This document shows positions 32,107 through 42,666 of a DNA stretch of 64,000 nt, one piece after another. The stretch is taken from contig OX328125.1 of assembly GCA_946811695.1 (NCBI GenBank), forward strand, positions 48,629,321-48,693,320, given 5' to 3'. Position numbers and translations under genes: made by a program. Within the stretch, counting starts at the first letter, position 1. Each line of letters begins with the position of its first letter. The stretch is from Gonocerus acuteangulatus. Its lineage: Eukaryota; Arthropoda; Insecta; Hemiptera; Coreidae. Below the pieces are notes generated by a model. The model saw only the letters and a program-made list of their open reading frames with translations. It was not told where the DNA came from and made no database searches.

Positions 32107-34531
32107 AAAATACGATTAAACCATTCCGTTAACAAAATGGACCGATTTAGGTGAATGTTGACACAAAAATACTTTGCCTAAAACGAAACGTCCAGTTCGA
32201 AAATCTGCCTTACAATAAATGTTTGTAAACAAAATCGTAAGAATCTTCCAGGGACTCTTATTATTGGTGTTGTGGCATGAAGAATCAAATAAAACTCTTT
32301 TACAGGTGTTATATTCTTGCCAGAAGAGTGGAAAAACTATAATTTTGAGTTTCAGGTGTTCCAAATTGACGGATGTGTTACTATTTTTTCATACTATTGA
32401 TATTCGTCCAAATTAAGATTAAAAAATATATTATCAGCAGTTACACATTCGTAAATTTATCAAAAACTATTGATGATTTGTATACGAAAAAAAATCACTT
32501 GAAAAACTAACAAAGTTTCTGAAAAATTAAGGCGAATATGTCGGTAGGGATACATACTTATCAGGTTTATATTCTAAATCATTCGAGACCTAAGCATTAT
32601 AAGGTAGTATGCTAAGATGGCGCAGTTCTATCGAAACGGACATTTTACAGCAAATGCTGCTATCGTTATTTTTCTGAGTACATCGACTGCCAAGGTTATT
32701 AGCACCGTAGGCTCTTCTGATAGCCTAGCTTTCGCGTGTCAAGCCTTTCTCTCAACTACAATGTTCCATCAGGAACAGGATCTACCCAAGCTATTTATTT
32801 CTGGAGTTGCTGAAAGCTATATATTAAGCCATTTAATTGTCTTATTAACTATAAAAAGTATTTTATTTAAATATTTAGCAGTTATCGTTATACGGGGCTA
32901 GAAGTGTTAAAGCTACACCTTTAATTAACGAATAGAGTCTCAATTAACGTATAACAATTTAAAAATAAAATCAATTTTCTAATGAATGTAACAACTTAAA
33001 TATTCAGTAGACATAACGTCCCTACCATGTCAAACTATCGAATATGCAAAATTTCGTTTTGCAGACTTGAGACTATTGGATTGTGGACGATACGGCTTGT
33101 TGCAAATTGTCACAACTCTAACGCCTTTAGAATTGCCTTTAATGCACTAAATAAAGTATCGAATAAGACCATTTTTCAAAATATTACTTCGTCAATGGAT
33201 AGAATGTTTGCTTCGATTTGCATATTTGATAATTTGACACGGTAGGGACGATACGTAATTTATATATATATTGCACCATGACCATGAAAATTAAATTTTA
33301 TAATTACATTCTAATGGCCGAACATTTTGTAAAGATTGGTTTATTGTCTTTGATATTTGAAAAGACAAGGTAACATGAAATTAGGCGATTCCTTGAAGTG
33401 TACCAATTGAGTTGAATTTGCATGACTATACCTTTGACCATTTTTGAGGTTATTGTGTTTTTTCCAGATATGTCTCACATTTACAAAACTAAGATTTATA
33501 AATTTTGGTAACGTTTGGAATAGATAAAGCATAACAAAAAAAATGAGTAATCAATAGACCTAAGGTCCTGAATCTCGTAAAAATCTATCCTGATAGATAA
33601 TTTTCATTTTTCGAATATTTTCTTAAATTCCTCGAAAATGGTTGTCAATTCGTGGTAAGTGGAAGATTATTATTCGATAAATTATTCGAAAACCTTACAC
33701 ATTTCCTACAAAGGTGTAAATTTCGACTGTTCGAAACAAACCTCATTCGAAGACAACAATTCTTGAAATTTCCAGTATGTTTGTTTCGTTCTAGTCTTCT
33801 TTTACCAAGTATACCAGGCAAAAGCATTAGATTGGAAAAAATATAATTTTTTGAAAATTTAATTTTAGATTATTTCATTCATTATATAATTTATCGACTA
33901 TTTAAAAAAAAAAAAAAAAATCAGTTATAATATAAAATATCTGGATGTCCACATCTATAGAATCAGATAATTTCCAATATTACTGTTTTGCTATGTAGTT
34001 AAATCCACAAACTAGATATTATTGTCCAATAGAGACAGGTAATTAAACTGAAATGTGTACAATATCTCGGGATTGCATAATACTTAAGATGGATATATTT
34101 GATGATTAGTAATAACATAATATTATAGGATTAAATGTGCCTTTAATTATCCTCGCAACTATTAAACACTCTTAGTCCGTGGGATAAAGATTACCACTGC
34201 AAATCCTTAGAGGTTTTGGTTTTTCCAATAGCAATTTAATTAATAATTGTGCAAAAGTCCATGGATTGCAGTGAAAATAAAATGTTTCCATCATATTTAA
34301 TTTTTCCTAATTATTTAAAATTATCTTTAAATAGGACTTTGGCCGTGCCGAACATATTAAAAAATAGTCCGATTCATCTGAGCCCTTGTATGATTCTAAA
34401 TACATGGCTTTCCCTGGTGCGAATTAGAAAGCTCAGGAGAAAACCTTGAATGTTATAAGATGTTGGCCCAATTTTTCACCATGAAGGAAAAACCACTACG
34501 CCTGCGAAAGTACCCTTTGCCCTGCGAAATA

Positions 34532-34568
<37 letters not shown>

Positions 34569-34754
34569 TTTGCATTTAATAGAATAAAATCAACACGATA
34601 TTAAACGCAACGTCTTCTCCATTATGATGTTGACCTCAGGACGCAATCCTCAAATACCGACTAGAACATTTCAGAACCCAGAGATAACAAAAATAACAGT
34701 GCTTCATATTTGTATATAATATATCTATACGACCTTTAGTTATCTAAAAAATGA
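32107..34754. other. AT-rich DNA, no gene recognised
   Basis: Includes poly(A) 33903-33921 and poly(T) 34527-34563. Open frames (32617-32901 +, 33645-33846 both strands) are unrecognised. 32610-32640 repeats GCTAAGATGGCGCAGTTC, a phrase also seen at 25978 and, diverged, at 25061. Confidence 0.4.
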
Positions 34755-34766
34755 AACGTTTTTAAT

Positions 34767-34977
34767 TTAATTTAAATTTTAACGTCCATTATTATTAACT
34801 AAGAATTTTAGGACGGGTTATCTATAGGTTGCAACCTTTTTCTAGCCAGGATAGGGCTGATGCCTTTTCTTTTTTCTGAAGAAAAGTTACCACTCCATAT
34901 TGGGAATCGAACCCATGACCTTTTTCACGGAATGTTAAGTGCTCACGCCTTAACACTCACGGCCACCGGGCCTCTGG
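34767..34977 (-). mobile_element. tRNA-derived SINE, complete
   Basis: Minus strand: GGCCCGGTGGCCGTGAGTGT TAAGGCGTGAGC (A-box), ATGGGTTCGATTCCCAATAT (B-box), an AAGAAAAAAGAAAAGGC linker, GGTTGCAACCTATAGATAAC CCGTCC (central module), then TAAAATTCTTAGTTAATAAT and an ATTTAAATTAAA tail. Duplication AACGTTTTTAAT / AATGTTTTTAAT at 34755-34766 and 34978-34989. It is the reference for the fragments at 1333, 10650 and 48093 and gives the empty site for HINE copy 2. Confidence 0.9.
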
Positions 34978-34989
34978 AATGTTTTTAAT

Positions 34990-36889
34990 GAAATGTGGTA
35001 AAAAATACTTTGTGATTTGAGAGGTCGGGTTCGTTAACAAGCAAGATCCGTCCACCTGAACATGTTTTCTAGGCTTAAGTTTTAATTATAACTTAAAAGA
35101 CTATTAAATTCCCTAAAAATGCGATCCTTATGCGATTTTTAAGAGGGAGAAATCAGTGCTTCAATGGAGTAATTCTTGCTAACAATTACTGTCAAATTTT
35201 TGCTAAACGCTACTATCAATGTCATGTTGTGGCGCCTGAGATTTCATTTTACGTTTTCTACGAATGATTAAGACAAAGAATTACCTGTTTCTATTCAAAG
35301 CTTTCTAAGTCCAAATTTATTTAATATAAGGTAAAAAATTACCTGAAAGGCTTATAGTGTAAAAGCCACCATATTTCTAAACGGGTGATCGCGATTAGAC
35401 AAATACTTGATTATGTTATTTTCAGCTGCCTCCGGTTCACGAAACCTTATCATTTCTTGTCCGCAAACCCACAACCACAGGTTTTGGGTGTCCTTTTGGG
35501 AGATGGGAACATGCGAAAACTGCCATTAATAAAATAATTAAAAGTTCAATACAAATGCTGATGACAATTGCTAAATTCTAAAAGAATATCGCCTAAAAAT
35601 GAGGTGGTAAGTTCATGGCAGGTCATGGTATAGAAGTGCGAAACAGATAACTGTATTCCGTTATCATTGTATCAGCCTTTGTCTAAGGACTTAAGCTGAT
35701 TGGTTCCCCTTAATGATGCTTGTTCAATTACAAAGTTAACCAATATGCTGAGTATGACGCAGCACGAATATGTTTCCTCTACAGACCTAGTCTATATTTA
35801 TTATTAGGCAAATGTTTCTTTATTTTGAAACGGAAGAGTAATACTCTAGATCAAATGGTGAGTCAATGATAGATCAGCAAATGCGTATTGTTATTGTGAT
35901 TTCTGAAAGAATGCCTCAAGTAATTCAAACTAAGTAGTTGTTCTGTTACGTCATTAAATAGGATGCCTTAATACGCTTTTACAAAGGTGTATTTGCCTAC
36001 AGTTTCATGTAATATGAGAAACAAATATGGCTCTGTCTTTCTCAAGGATGCCACGGGCTCATTCCGGGTTAAGTTCGTGTTAATGACGTCACGAAGAAGC
36101 TTAATACTTTAGTCGCTTTCTTTTATTCCCAGCCCATTACGAATAGTTTTCTTTTCATTTAGAACCTAACAATTTTTAGCGCCAGCAAATTAGATTTTTA
36201 CTGCGAAAAAATCTGTGGAAGTCTGAAAACGGGTTTTATTTAATCAAATAAGCATGGAATATCAATTATTTTACGTTTTCCTTTTAAGAGTTGAGATATG
36301 TGAAAAACCTTAAAACGTTTGTATTTTTCACGTTTTTTATACAATTGCTCAGAAACGATGCCTCTAATCGAAAAGTTTACTATGTCCAAACATTTAGATT
36401 ATGAAATTCTGCGTTAATTGAGTATCCAAATCGATTAATTCGACCGAGCTGTCGTCACGAAATGTTGCGACAAAACGTTGATCATACCAGCAAAAGCGAC
36501 TTTACCTTTTTGGACAACGGTACTTGTTTATATCATTCATATTAGTCCAATGTCCAACGAACTTTATGATGATTTCAACATTTAAGTGTGCACTACAGTG
36601 GCATTCCAAAAAAAAAAAAAAAAAAAAAAGAAAGAAAAGATTATTAGGTCTGTCACCCTTGCGGAATATAATTTATACCAAGTCATTCAGCACTGTAGTC
36701 GTGGTATTATTGCAGTTTTCGACTTACGATTTCTATATATTCTTATCATTGGGGGCTTCGATTTCAATAATATTAGCTGTAATATTTTTCTTGTCAATGA
36801 CAGGAACATCCGTTTTATTATGATGGACTGTATGGTCTGTTGACATTGCTTCAACCCAATACATTTTAATTCTCTCTGTCTCTAATTTA
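34990..36889. other. AT-rich DNA, no gene recognised
   Basis: poly(A) at 36608-36629; 35225-35300 shares the GAGATTTCATTTTACGTTTT repeat with 25490 and 50520. Open frames near 36524-36843 cross the poly(A) and are not supported. Confidence 0.4.
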
Positions 36890-36892
36890 TTT

Positions 36893-37085
36893 TACAGCGC
36901 ATCGGCTTCTAGGGACTGGGCCATTAAGGCTGGTTGATCTTCAGGTTGCCACACTTTCTAAACACTCATGGTGTAGAAGGTAATTCAACCACCCCATGGC
37001 TAAAAAATGTATCCTGCTACAGGCGAGACTCGAACCCACATCACCCGCATTAGAATCCAGCGTGCTAGCCACTAGCCACCATTCT
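36893..37085 (-). mobile_element. tRNA-derived SINE with the LINE-type tail hairpin
   Basis: Minus strand: GGTGGCTAGTGGCTAGCACG CTGG (A-box side), GTGGGTTCGAGTCTCGCC (B-box), the central module (GTGTGGCAACCTGAAGATCA), then TTAATGGCCCAGTCCCTAGA AGCCGATGCGC, the tail hairpin. Its head differs from the SINE at 34767, but it shares tail sequence with the 5S-derived SINEs. Confidence 0.8.
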
Positions 37086-37215
37086 AAAATAATATTATTA
37101 TTAAAACACACATAAGGGCCCGGTAGGACCAAGTGAAGCCAAATTAATGCTTTTTTGACAAATCACATTTTATTTGTGTTTGTGTGTTACGTTGTATTTT
37201 GCGGCTTTTATTCAT

Positions 37216-37273
37216 TTCTAGCTGTTACCCAGTGTGCCATGCTACACCTACTTTCTGCCTATGACTCTCCCCG
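37216..37273 (-). mobile_element. Helitron-like 3' terminus
   Basis: Minus strand: GGGGAGAGTCATAGGCAGAA AGTAGGTGTAGCATGGCACA CTGGGTAACAGCTAG, matching the ends at 15920 and 54970. Confidence 0.6.
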
Positions 37274-37462
37274 TAAGTTGAAAGAATTAAGATAAAATCC
37301 CTACAGGACTACTCCATAGTTGGTTGAACGTAGCGGAAAAGTACTCTGTTGACTGATTGTGTCATATTTTCTTCCGTAACTTGTTTAGAAAACAATCTCT
37401 CAGACTCCTCCATAATTGTAACTAGTAGAAGTGAACATTGCTCGTCTTTGCAATGAGGTAAT

Positions 37463-37851
37463 CAGTGTTGGGCATTATTCGAATGATCATTCGAATCAAT
37501 TTTTAGTGAATGATAAATAATTCACTGAATTATCTTATTCACACAGAATTATTCGTTATTCATTATTCATCATTCGTTATTATTTATGTCTAGTTGGTCT
37601 ACTGAATAATCCTACTCAAACACACATATATATACGTATTTCTGGCTGCCAACATTATAATAAATCTCTCGTTATTCACTAAAACATGTTTATTCTGAAT
37701 GATGATTCGAATAATTTGTGAATAAAACATAAACTTCATTCACAGAATAACGAATAATGAATAAAAGTAATTATTCTTCATTCATGAATGAAATAATACA
37801 TTTATTCATTAATCATTATTCATCATTCTGAATAATTTTTGCCCAACACTG
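37463..37851. repeat. hAT-type MITE with perfect 8-bp TSD
   Basis: Ends CAGTGTTGGGC and GCCCAACACTG, the hAT consensus; duplication GAGGTAAT at 37455-37462 and 37852-37859. The interior is almost wholly ATTC/GAAT and ATTATTC/GAATAAT variants in both orientations, so the element can fold on itself. No coding. Confidence 0.95.
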
Positions 37852-37859
37852 GAGGTAAT

Positions 37860-38435
37860 ACCTTCTTATTTACCTACTCACTAATAGAATGTGTTATTTG
37901 ATGTTTTAATTGTACGGGTTGTAACATTTTTAGGTAAAGGTTTTTGCTCCAAAGAAATTATAGAACTAATGATTTCATAAAACTATCTTTCAAACGGACC
38001 TAAGAAGGCGTGGAGGACGACTAGCTTGCAGGATTCTCACCTACGAGATGCGAAATCGAATCCGCTTACGTTTTGTTGATTTTTTCGGAGATGGGCTGGC
38101 AGAATAAATCCCTTTTCCTTCATGGATCACTAGAAAGGTTGGCAACCTCTGGACCCACGGTTATAAATGGGGACACTTACTGACGTACAAAGTATTTCTG
38201 CCAAGCATATCTGAACTTAATACTGTTCATGACAAAATGAATGACAAAAAAAAACTCATAATTCCCGAATCTCTGGAACTCCTTGCAATTCATATGTGTA
38301 TGTTCGGTTTGTTGTGAAATATTTAATCATCGTTTATTCGCCTTTTATGTTTTTTAACGCCTAAGGACTTTTAATATATTTGTCGTTATAACCCAGATTT
38401 TAAATAATTTGAGAAAATATTTATAAATGTTTACC
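37860..38435. other. Unassigned DNA
   Basis: No recognised structure. Confidence 0.4.
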
Positions 38436-38438
38436 TAA

Positions 38439-39038
38439 AGGCTCGGGCATACAGAAGGCGATCTGTACCGCGGCGGCCACCTATCTCTGACCGAGGATGG
38501 GAGGCGATCTACATGAATTAAACATTATTTTATTAGCTCCGTCAAACAAAACACAATCTGTCGATGCGAGCTAGTCTTTATCGCTTTACCGCTCGGAACG
38601 GTTGTAAAAAATTACACATTTACCGCGCGATCTGTTTTATCAGGTCATGTAGTTCTTCGAAACATTTTCGCGCCATACGAAAATATTTTCATGTGATTGC
38701 AGTTCCACACACAAGCGGTGGTATTCCTCCAAAAGTTCTCTCCTTGTGTTGATATCATGTACCCAACATCGTATTTTTCTTCTATTTCGCAACGATAGTA
38801 GAAAAAGCTGTTCTTCCTCGTCCGAACTAATCATTTTCGAAAAAAAAAAATAGTGTATAGCAACAATAATAATAACAGAACTAAAAAAAAAAAAAAAAAA
38901 AAAAAAAACTAGCACTGCCTGTTCTCTAGAAGGGAACTAGATTACTCACAAAGATACCCCGTCACAAATAATACCACCACGACGATCCTTGGATCGCTGC
39001 CCGGCGCGGTACAATTCGTGTTCTGTGTGCCCGATCCT
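38439..39038 (-). mobile_element. PIF/Harbinger deletion derivative
   Basis: Inverted ends AGGCTCGGGCATACAGAAGG and, in reverse, AGGATCGGGCACACAGAACA, both leading to TGTACCGCG. Target duplication TAA (38436-38438 and 39039-39041) matches the TWA preference of PIF/Harbinger. It encloses the start of a transposase gene on the minus strand and a poly(A) run at 38884-38908. Confidence 0.85.
38643..38834 (-). pseudogene. Harbinger transposase, N-terminal fragment
   Basis: From ATG at 38834-38832: MISSDEEEQLFLLSLRNRRK, IRCWVHDINTRRELLEEYHR, LCVELQSHENIF. The blocks RRxxWVHxIN...GEYHxLxxELxxxxxxFxxYFRM open Harbinger nuclease proteins; the YFRM block reads VWRENVSKNY here. The DDE nuclease domain is deleted. 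The paralogous N-terminus at 41873 opens MARRKGFSHDSDED, so the acidic DSDED/SSDEEE start is a shared feature. Confidence 0.75.
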
Positions 39039-39041
39039 TAA

Positions 39042-39196
39042 CATTATATTTTCGAAAATATAGTTAATTATTCTTTACTCCACGACTGTTCGATTTCGTT
39101 TATATAATATTCAAATTCATATAAATAACAGCAGAATTATAAATAATTGTTCTGTGAGGCAGCGAGTTGCAATCAAACGACAATACTTCCAAATGA
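39042..39196. other. Unassigned DNA
   Basis: Short spacer with no recognised feature. Confidence 0.4.
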
Positions 39197-39409
39197 CCTT
39201 AAAGCATTTTATTGAGAAGATATGGTCGACCGTTCGGAAGTAGAAACCGGGGTTTCGGTCAGTGTTCTTATTCAATAAAACACATTTTATTTGCTAAAAT
39301 GTATATTTATTGCCGCCAACGTTTCGGCTTGCTATGACACTTGTACTGTATTCTCTTGGATACCATATACATGTATATTTATTTATATTGCTATTATTAT
39401 ACTATATAC

Positions 39410-39444
<35 letters not shown>

Positions 39445-39501
39445 CATATATATTTATATTTATATTTTCAAGCTTATAGGTACTCATATTTATGTTAATG
39501 T

Positions 39502-39505
<4 letters not shown>

Positions 39506-39563
<58 letters not shown>
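39506..39563. repeat. poly(T) tract
   Basis: About 58 T inside the Penelope-like unit, preceded by (TA)n at 39405-39447. Confidence 0.95.
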
Positions 39564-39566
<3 letters not shown>

Positions 39567-39589
39567 ATTGTTATACCATATATGTTTTT

Positions 39590-39632
39590 ACAGCCCTGAA
39601 GATAGCTTGTATAGCAAGCCGAAACGTTGGCG
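39590..39632 (+). ncRNA. hammerhead-like motif (Penelope type)
   Basis: CTGAAGA, then helix II GCTTG / CAAGC with loop TATAG, then CGAAAC. This is the hammerhead order CUGANGA-helix II-GAAA with all core boxes intact. PLE terminal repeats are known to encode such ribozymes. Helices I and III were not modelled. Confidence 0.55.
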
Positions 39633-39767
39633 GCAATAAATATACATTTTAGCAAATAAAATGTGTTTTATTGAATAAGAACACTGACCGAAACCCCGAC
39701 GATCAACGCTTCCTTAAAGCATTTTATAATGAAAATTTCTCATGTACTTCATGGTTTTTCTAATGCC

Positions 39768-40170
39768 ACAGCCGTCTGACTCACGAATACCTAATGACAA
39801 ACACGGACAAACCAAGATGTGGATCATGCAATACAGACCTCACAAGCAAACATATACTGACTGAGTGCTACTTAAGACGTGATCTAGATATCCCATATGA
39901 CATGACAGAACTCCTTGGAGATGACAGCCGCCGTATTGACACAATACTCAAACATTTAAAGAACATAAACATGTACGATAAAATAAAACACCTGAACGAA
40001 TACCAAGCCAAATTTTCTCACAAAAGCATAGCAAACATAAGAAATATGTAGACTCATTTAAAGAAAAGATGAGCTAACAGATCATTTTATATTACCCTCT
40101 ACCGAAACGTATTGAAGAAAATGCACATCGCTACCAAAGCGATGCATAAATATCAATAATAATAATAATG
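39768..40170 (+). pseudogene. RNase H-type LINE, intact ORF2 end and 3' UTR
   Basis: From about 39774: LTHEYLMTNTDKPRCGSCNT, DLTSKHILTECYLRRDLDIP, YDMTELLGDDSRRIDTILKH, LKNINMYDKI..., stop at 40051. The zinc knuckle C-x2-C...H-x4-C is intact, making this the best reference for the ORF2 end in the window. The 3' UTR ends in (AAT)n near 40155-40168, like I-type LINEs. The copy is 5'-truncated just after the Penelope-like insertion; the ATG at 39794 is internal. Confidence 0.9.
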
Positions 40171-41221
40171 CTAACTAAGGAATTAGTTTTGATTACAACT
40201 TTCCTAAATCAAAGTATAAAAATATTTGATGTTCAAATATTCTTAATGTTCACACAAACAGTGATCATAAGTTTGTAATATGTATAGTCAAAATCAAATA
40301 AAAAATCTATCAATTATGAAAGGTACCATTTGTTTGCCTGTTCATTCCTCTTTCTCGCCTTGTTCACCTTTAAAAATATTTTTATGACCTCGATATTTAA
40401 ACTTCAATTTCTTGAATGTCCGCATTAACTCCACACAAAAAAATAGATTTATCTCTATCTTCGATCAATTTCTTTTATTTCTGGTGTTAGTTAATTCCAT
40501 CCTCATGTGCAAATTTTTTTTATTCTTCTATTTTCAGTAACAATAACATATGAGGTTAAAATAAAATATTTCTGTTAGTTTGTTACGTTTTGAAAATTTG
40601 GTGCGAAAAACCTCATGGTCATCAGGGCCCTACCGTGCAATTCGGTCGCGCAACTAAAACATCCCCTGCTCTTGGGTTGGGGTGTGCTTCCTTAAGGAGT
40701 AATACCGTCGGGATTTTTAAAACGTTTCTGTCAATGATTTTGATTTTAACGTTTTAAACGTTTAAAGGCCAGCATAATGAGATTCGCCACGTGGATAACA
40801 GTAATCTTCTTCAATGTTTAACAAAAGGTTTTAAAATTATATTCTGCAGGAAAGAAAGCAAAGAACAACAGCAAGGAATAGAATTACTGGAGTTTTAATG
40901 CAAAGAAGGAAAGCCCAAGCAGAAAAGTTGCAATTAACGCATTTTACCCTCTTCGAATAACTTTCTCTTTAATCAGAAGGAAATTGTTGAACATGAAATT
41001 GTTTTTTTAAACCTAATTATTCAGGAAATCTTGTTACCAAGCACAAAAATATTTCTTTTGTCAGTAATTTCCTTGTAATATAACGGATATAACGAATTTA
41101 CTGAGCATAAAAACATAATATGAATGAAAACATTCGTGATGGAGGTAAGATACTGCAAAATAACTACGCCAGGACTGTCCAACGCCCTAAGGAAGCTTAA
41201 GCGCATTTGTACTAAAAATAC
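40171..41221. other. AT-rich DNA, nothing recognised
   Basis: No feature seen. Confidence 0.4.
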
Positions 41222-41342
<121 letters not shown>

Positions 41343-41872
41343 TTGTTTTTGGTCGCGGACAAAAAAGTCCATTCAGCACAAAGGTTTGGGCCTGATGATG
41401 GCTGGAGTATTCATAAATTATTTCATAATTTTTAGTTAACGATATTTAAATAGACGCCAATTTCTATGAAAAAGAAATGTCACATCCAACACATAAGAAG
41501 AAGTAGCATGTTTCAACATTAACTGAAAAAAATATTGACAGACAAAACATCTAGGAAACTGAAAAATGTATACTTGTGAATTATAATTTCGAAACTTTTC
41601 GGAAGATTAGTAAGCCTACGTGAATCTCTGTCGCAGAATCGAGCGATTTGCAAGAAGATATTTCTTAGGCATAAATTAATTGTCTACAAGTAATTTTAAT
41701 AATAGTCGTAACATAATATAGTTTTATTTGATATAGTAAGGCTTCTCGTCCACTGGGACCGAAAAGCTGCGAACTGCGAAGTAACGAATTCAAGCGAACA
41801 CCGATCGTACAAAATCGTGCGAATGCCTCTCATCCATTGCTTCAGGATTCGTCCGAATTCGCAGTAGATGTC

Positions 41873-42115
41873 ATGGCTCGTCGAAAAGGGTTTTCTCATG
41901 ATTCTGATGAAGATTGTTTCGCTTTGGAATTATGTATCACCTTTGATTAATCGACGGCACAGACAACATCAACATAGACGGGAAATGAGGGTGAATCAAA
42001 TTAATGCCAAAAAACACGAGTTCGTTCAATTTCCTCATTTGTGGAATGATCTTTAAATAGTCGATGACCACCACTTTTCTTATTTTCGAATGAGAAAAAA
42101 TACATGTCGATACAT
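41873..42115 (+). pseudogene. Harbinger transposase, N-terminal fragment
   Basis: ATG at 41873: MARRKGFSHDSDEDCFALEL CITFD then stop. After a frame change it continues REMRVNQINAKKHEFVQFPH LWNDL, stop, then DDHHFSYFRMRKNT. The order RxWVxxINxKRxxxGEFxHLxxEL...FxxYFRMS matches Harbinger nucleases and the related fragment at 38643. At least one frameshift and one stop; no DDE domain. Confidence 0.75.
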
Positions 42116-42382
42116 TCTTTACAACATTTATTGTAAAATATTTTGTTTCCCGTTGGTCCCACAGATATTTCCTTTCAAAAGCAAAATTAACTCCTCACAG
42201 TCCATTTTTAACTCTGACTCGCACCCGTTTGCAACTAACTCCCAACAGAACGGGATCGGTTCGCACTTCGGACCAGTTCGGACGAAAACGGACGAACGAT
42301 ACCGACCCAGTGGACGCGGTCCAAGATGGAGCCTCGTGTTTGGATTGTCCGTGCGAATTCTGACGAATTCATTTCGCAGAAA

Positions 42383-42640
42383 GTTAGTTGGAGCGAAGGA
42401 ATGTGTACTTAAAGCCCAGGGAAGAATATTTTTAAAAAGAAATGATTGATTTCAAGGAATATTTTTTGCAGGTAATTGTTGAACAATCTTCCAGCCTTGG
42501 GCCACCAACTCCAGAGAGTAGGGTTATCGAAAGGAATCCCCAAGGCTAGGCTTGTCCGAGGAAAAGTGTGTACGTAAGTCGGTATTTCCAGAGGGAAATA
42601 GGTAATTTCCACGGGAGATTCTAAGCGTGTAATACTTGCC
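42383..42640. repeat. Near-identical dispersed repeat, copy A
   Basis: GTTAGTTGGAGCGAAGGAAT...GCGTGTAATACTTGCC; repeated at 45847-46099 with only a few differences (a 4-5 bp deletion at GGCTTGTCCGAGG and A-run changes). No TIR, poly(A) or clear duplication was found. Here it sits inside a Harbinger element. Confidence 0.85.
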
Positions 42641-42666
42641 TTTTCGGAACCAGTGGACGAGAGGCC

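Larger units (their letters stand above)
39213..39711. mobile_element. Penelope-like element relic: inverted terminal copies in one insertion
   Basis: Two 88-bp arms (39248-39335 and 39611-39698) are perfect reverse complements. They carry the PLE terminal string from CGGGGTTTCGGTCAGTGTTC through GCCGCCAACGTTTCGGCTTG CTAT. The loop holds (TA)n, a ~60-nt poly(T) and a hammerhead-like motif next to the right arm. A 16-bp duplication CCTTAAAGCATTTTAT flanks the unit (39197-39212 and 39712-39727), so both inverted copies entered together or arose in place before decay. No RT/GIY-YIG coding. Confidence 0.75.
41740..42666 (+). mobile_element. PIF/Harbinger element, truncated and interrupted
   Basis: Ends GGCTTCTCGTCCACTGGGAC CGAAAAG and, in reverse, GGCCTCTCGTCCACTGGTTC CGAAAAG; flanks TAA (41737-41739) and TGA (42667-42669) fit a TWA duplication with one change. 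It encloses the beginning of a transposase and, near the right end, a 258-bp segment repeated at 45847 (42383-42640) that separates the right TIR from its expected neighbour. The nuclease domain is missing. Confidence 0.8.

Noticed and set aside
32617..32901. 94-codon plus frame as a gene
   Set aside because: Its start lies in a dispersed repeat phrase (GCTAAGATGGCGCAGTTC) and no recognisable motif follows.
36524..36843. Overlapping frames containing poly-Lys
   Set aside because: They cross a poly(A) tract; the Lys run is an artefact of it.
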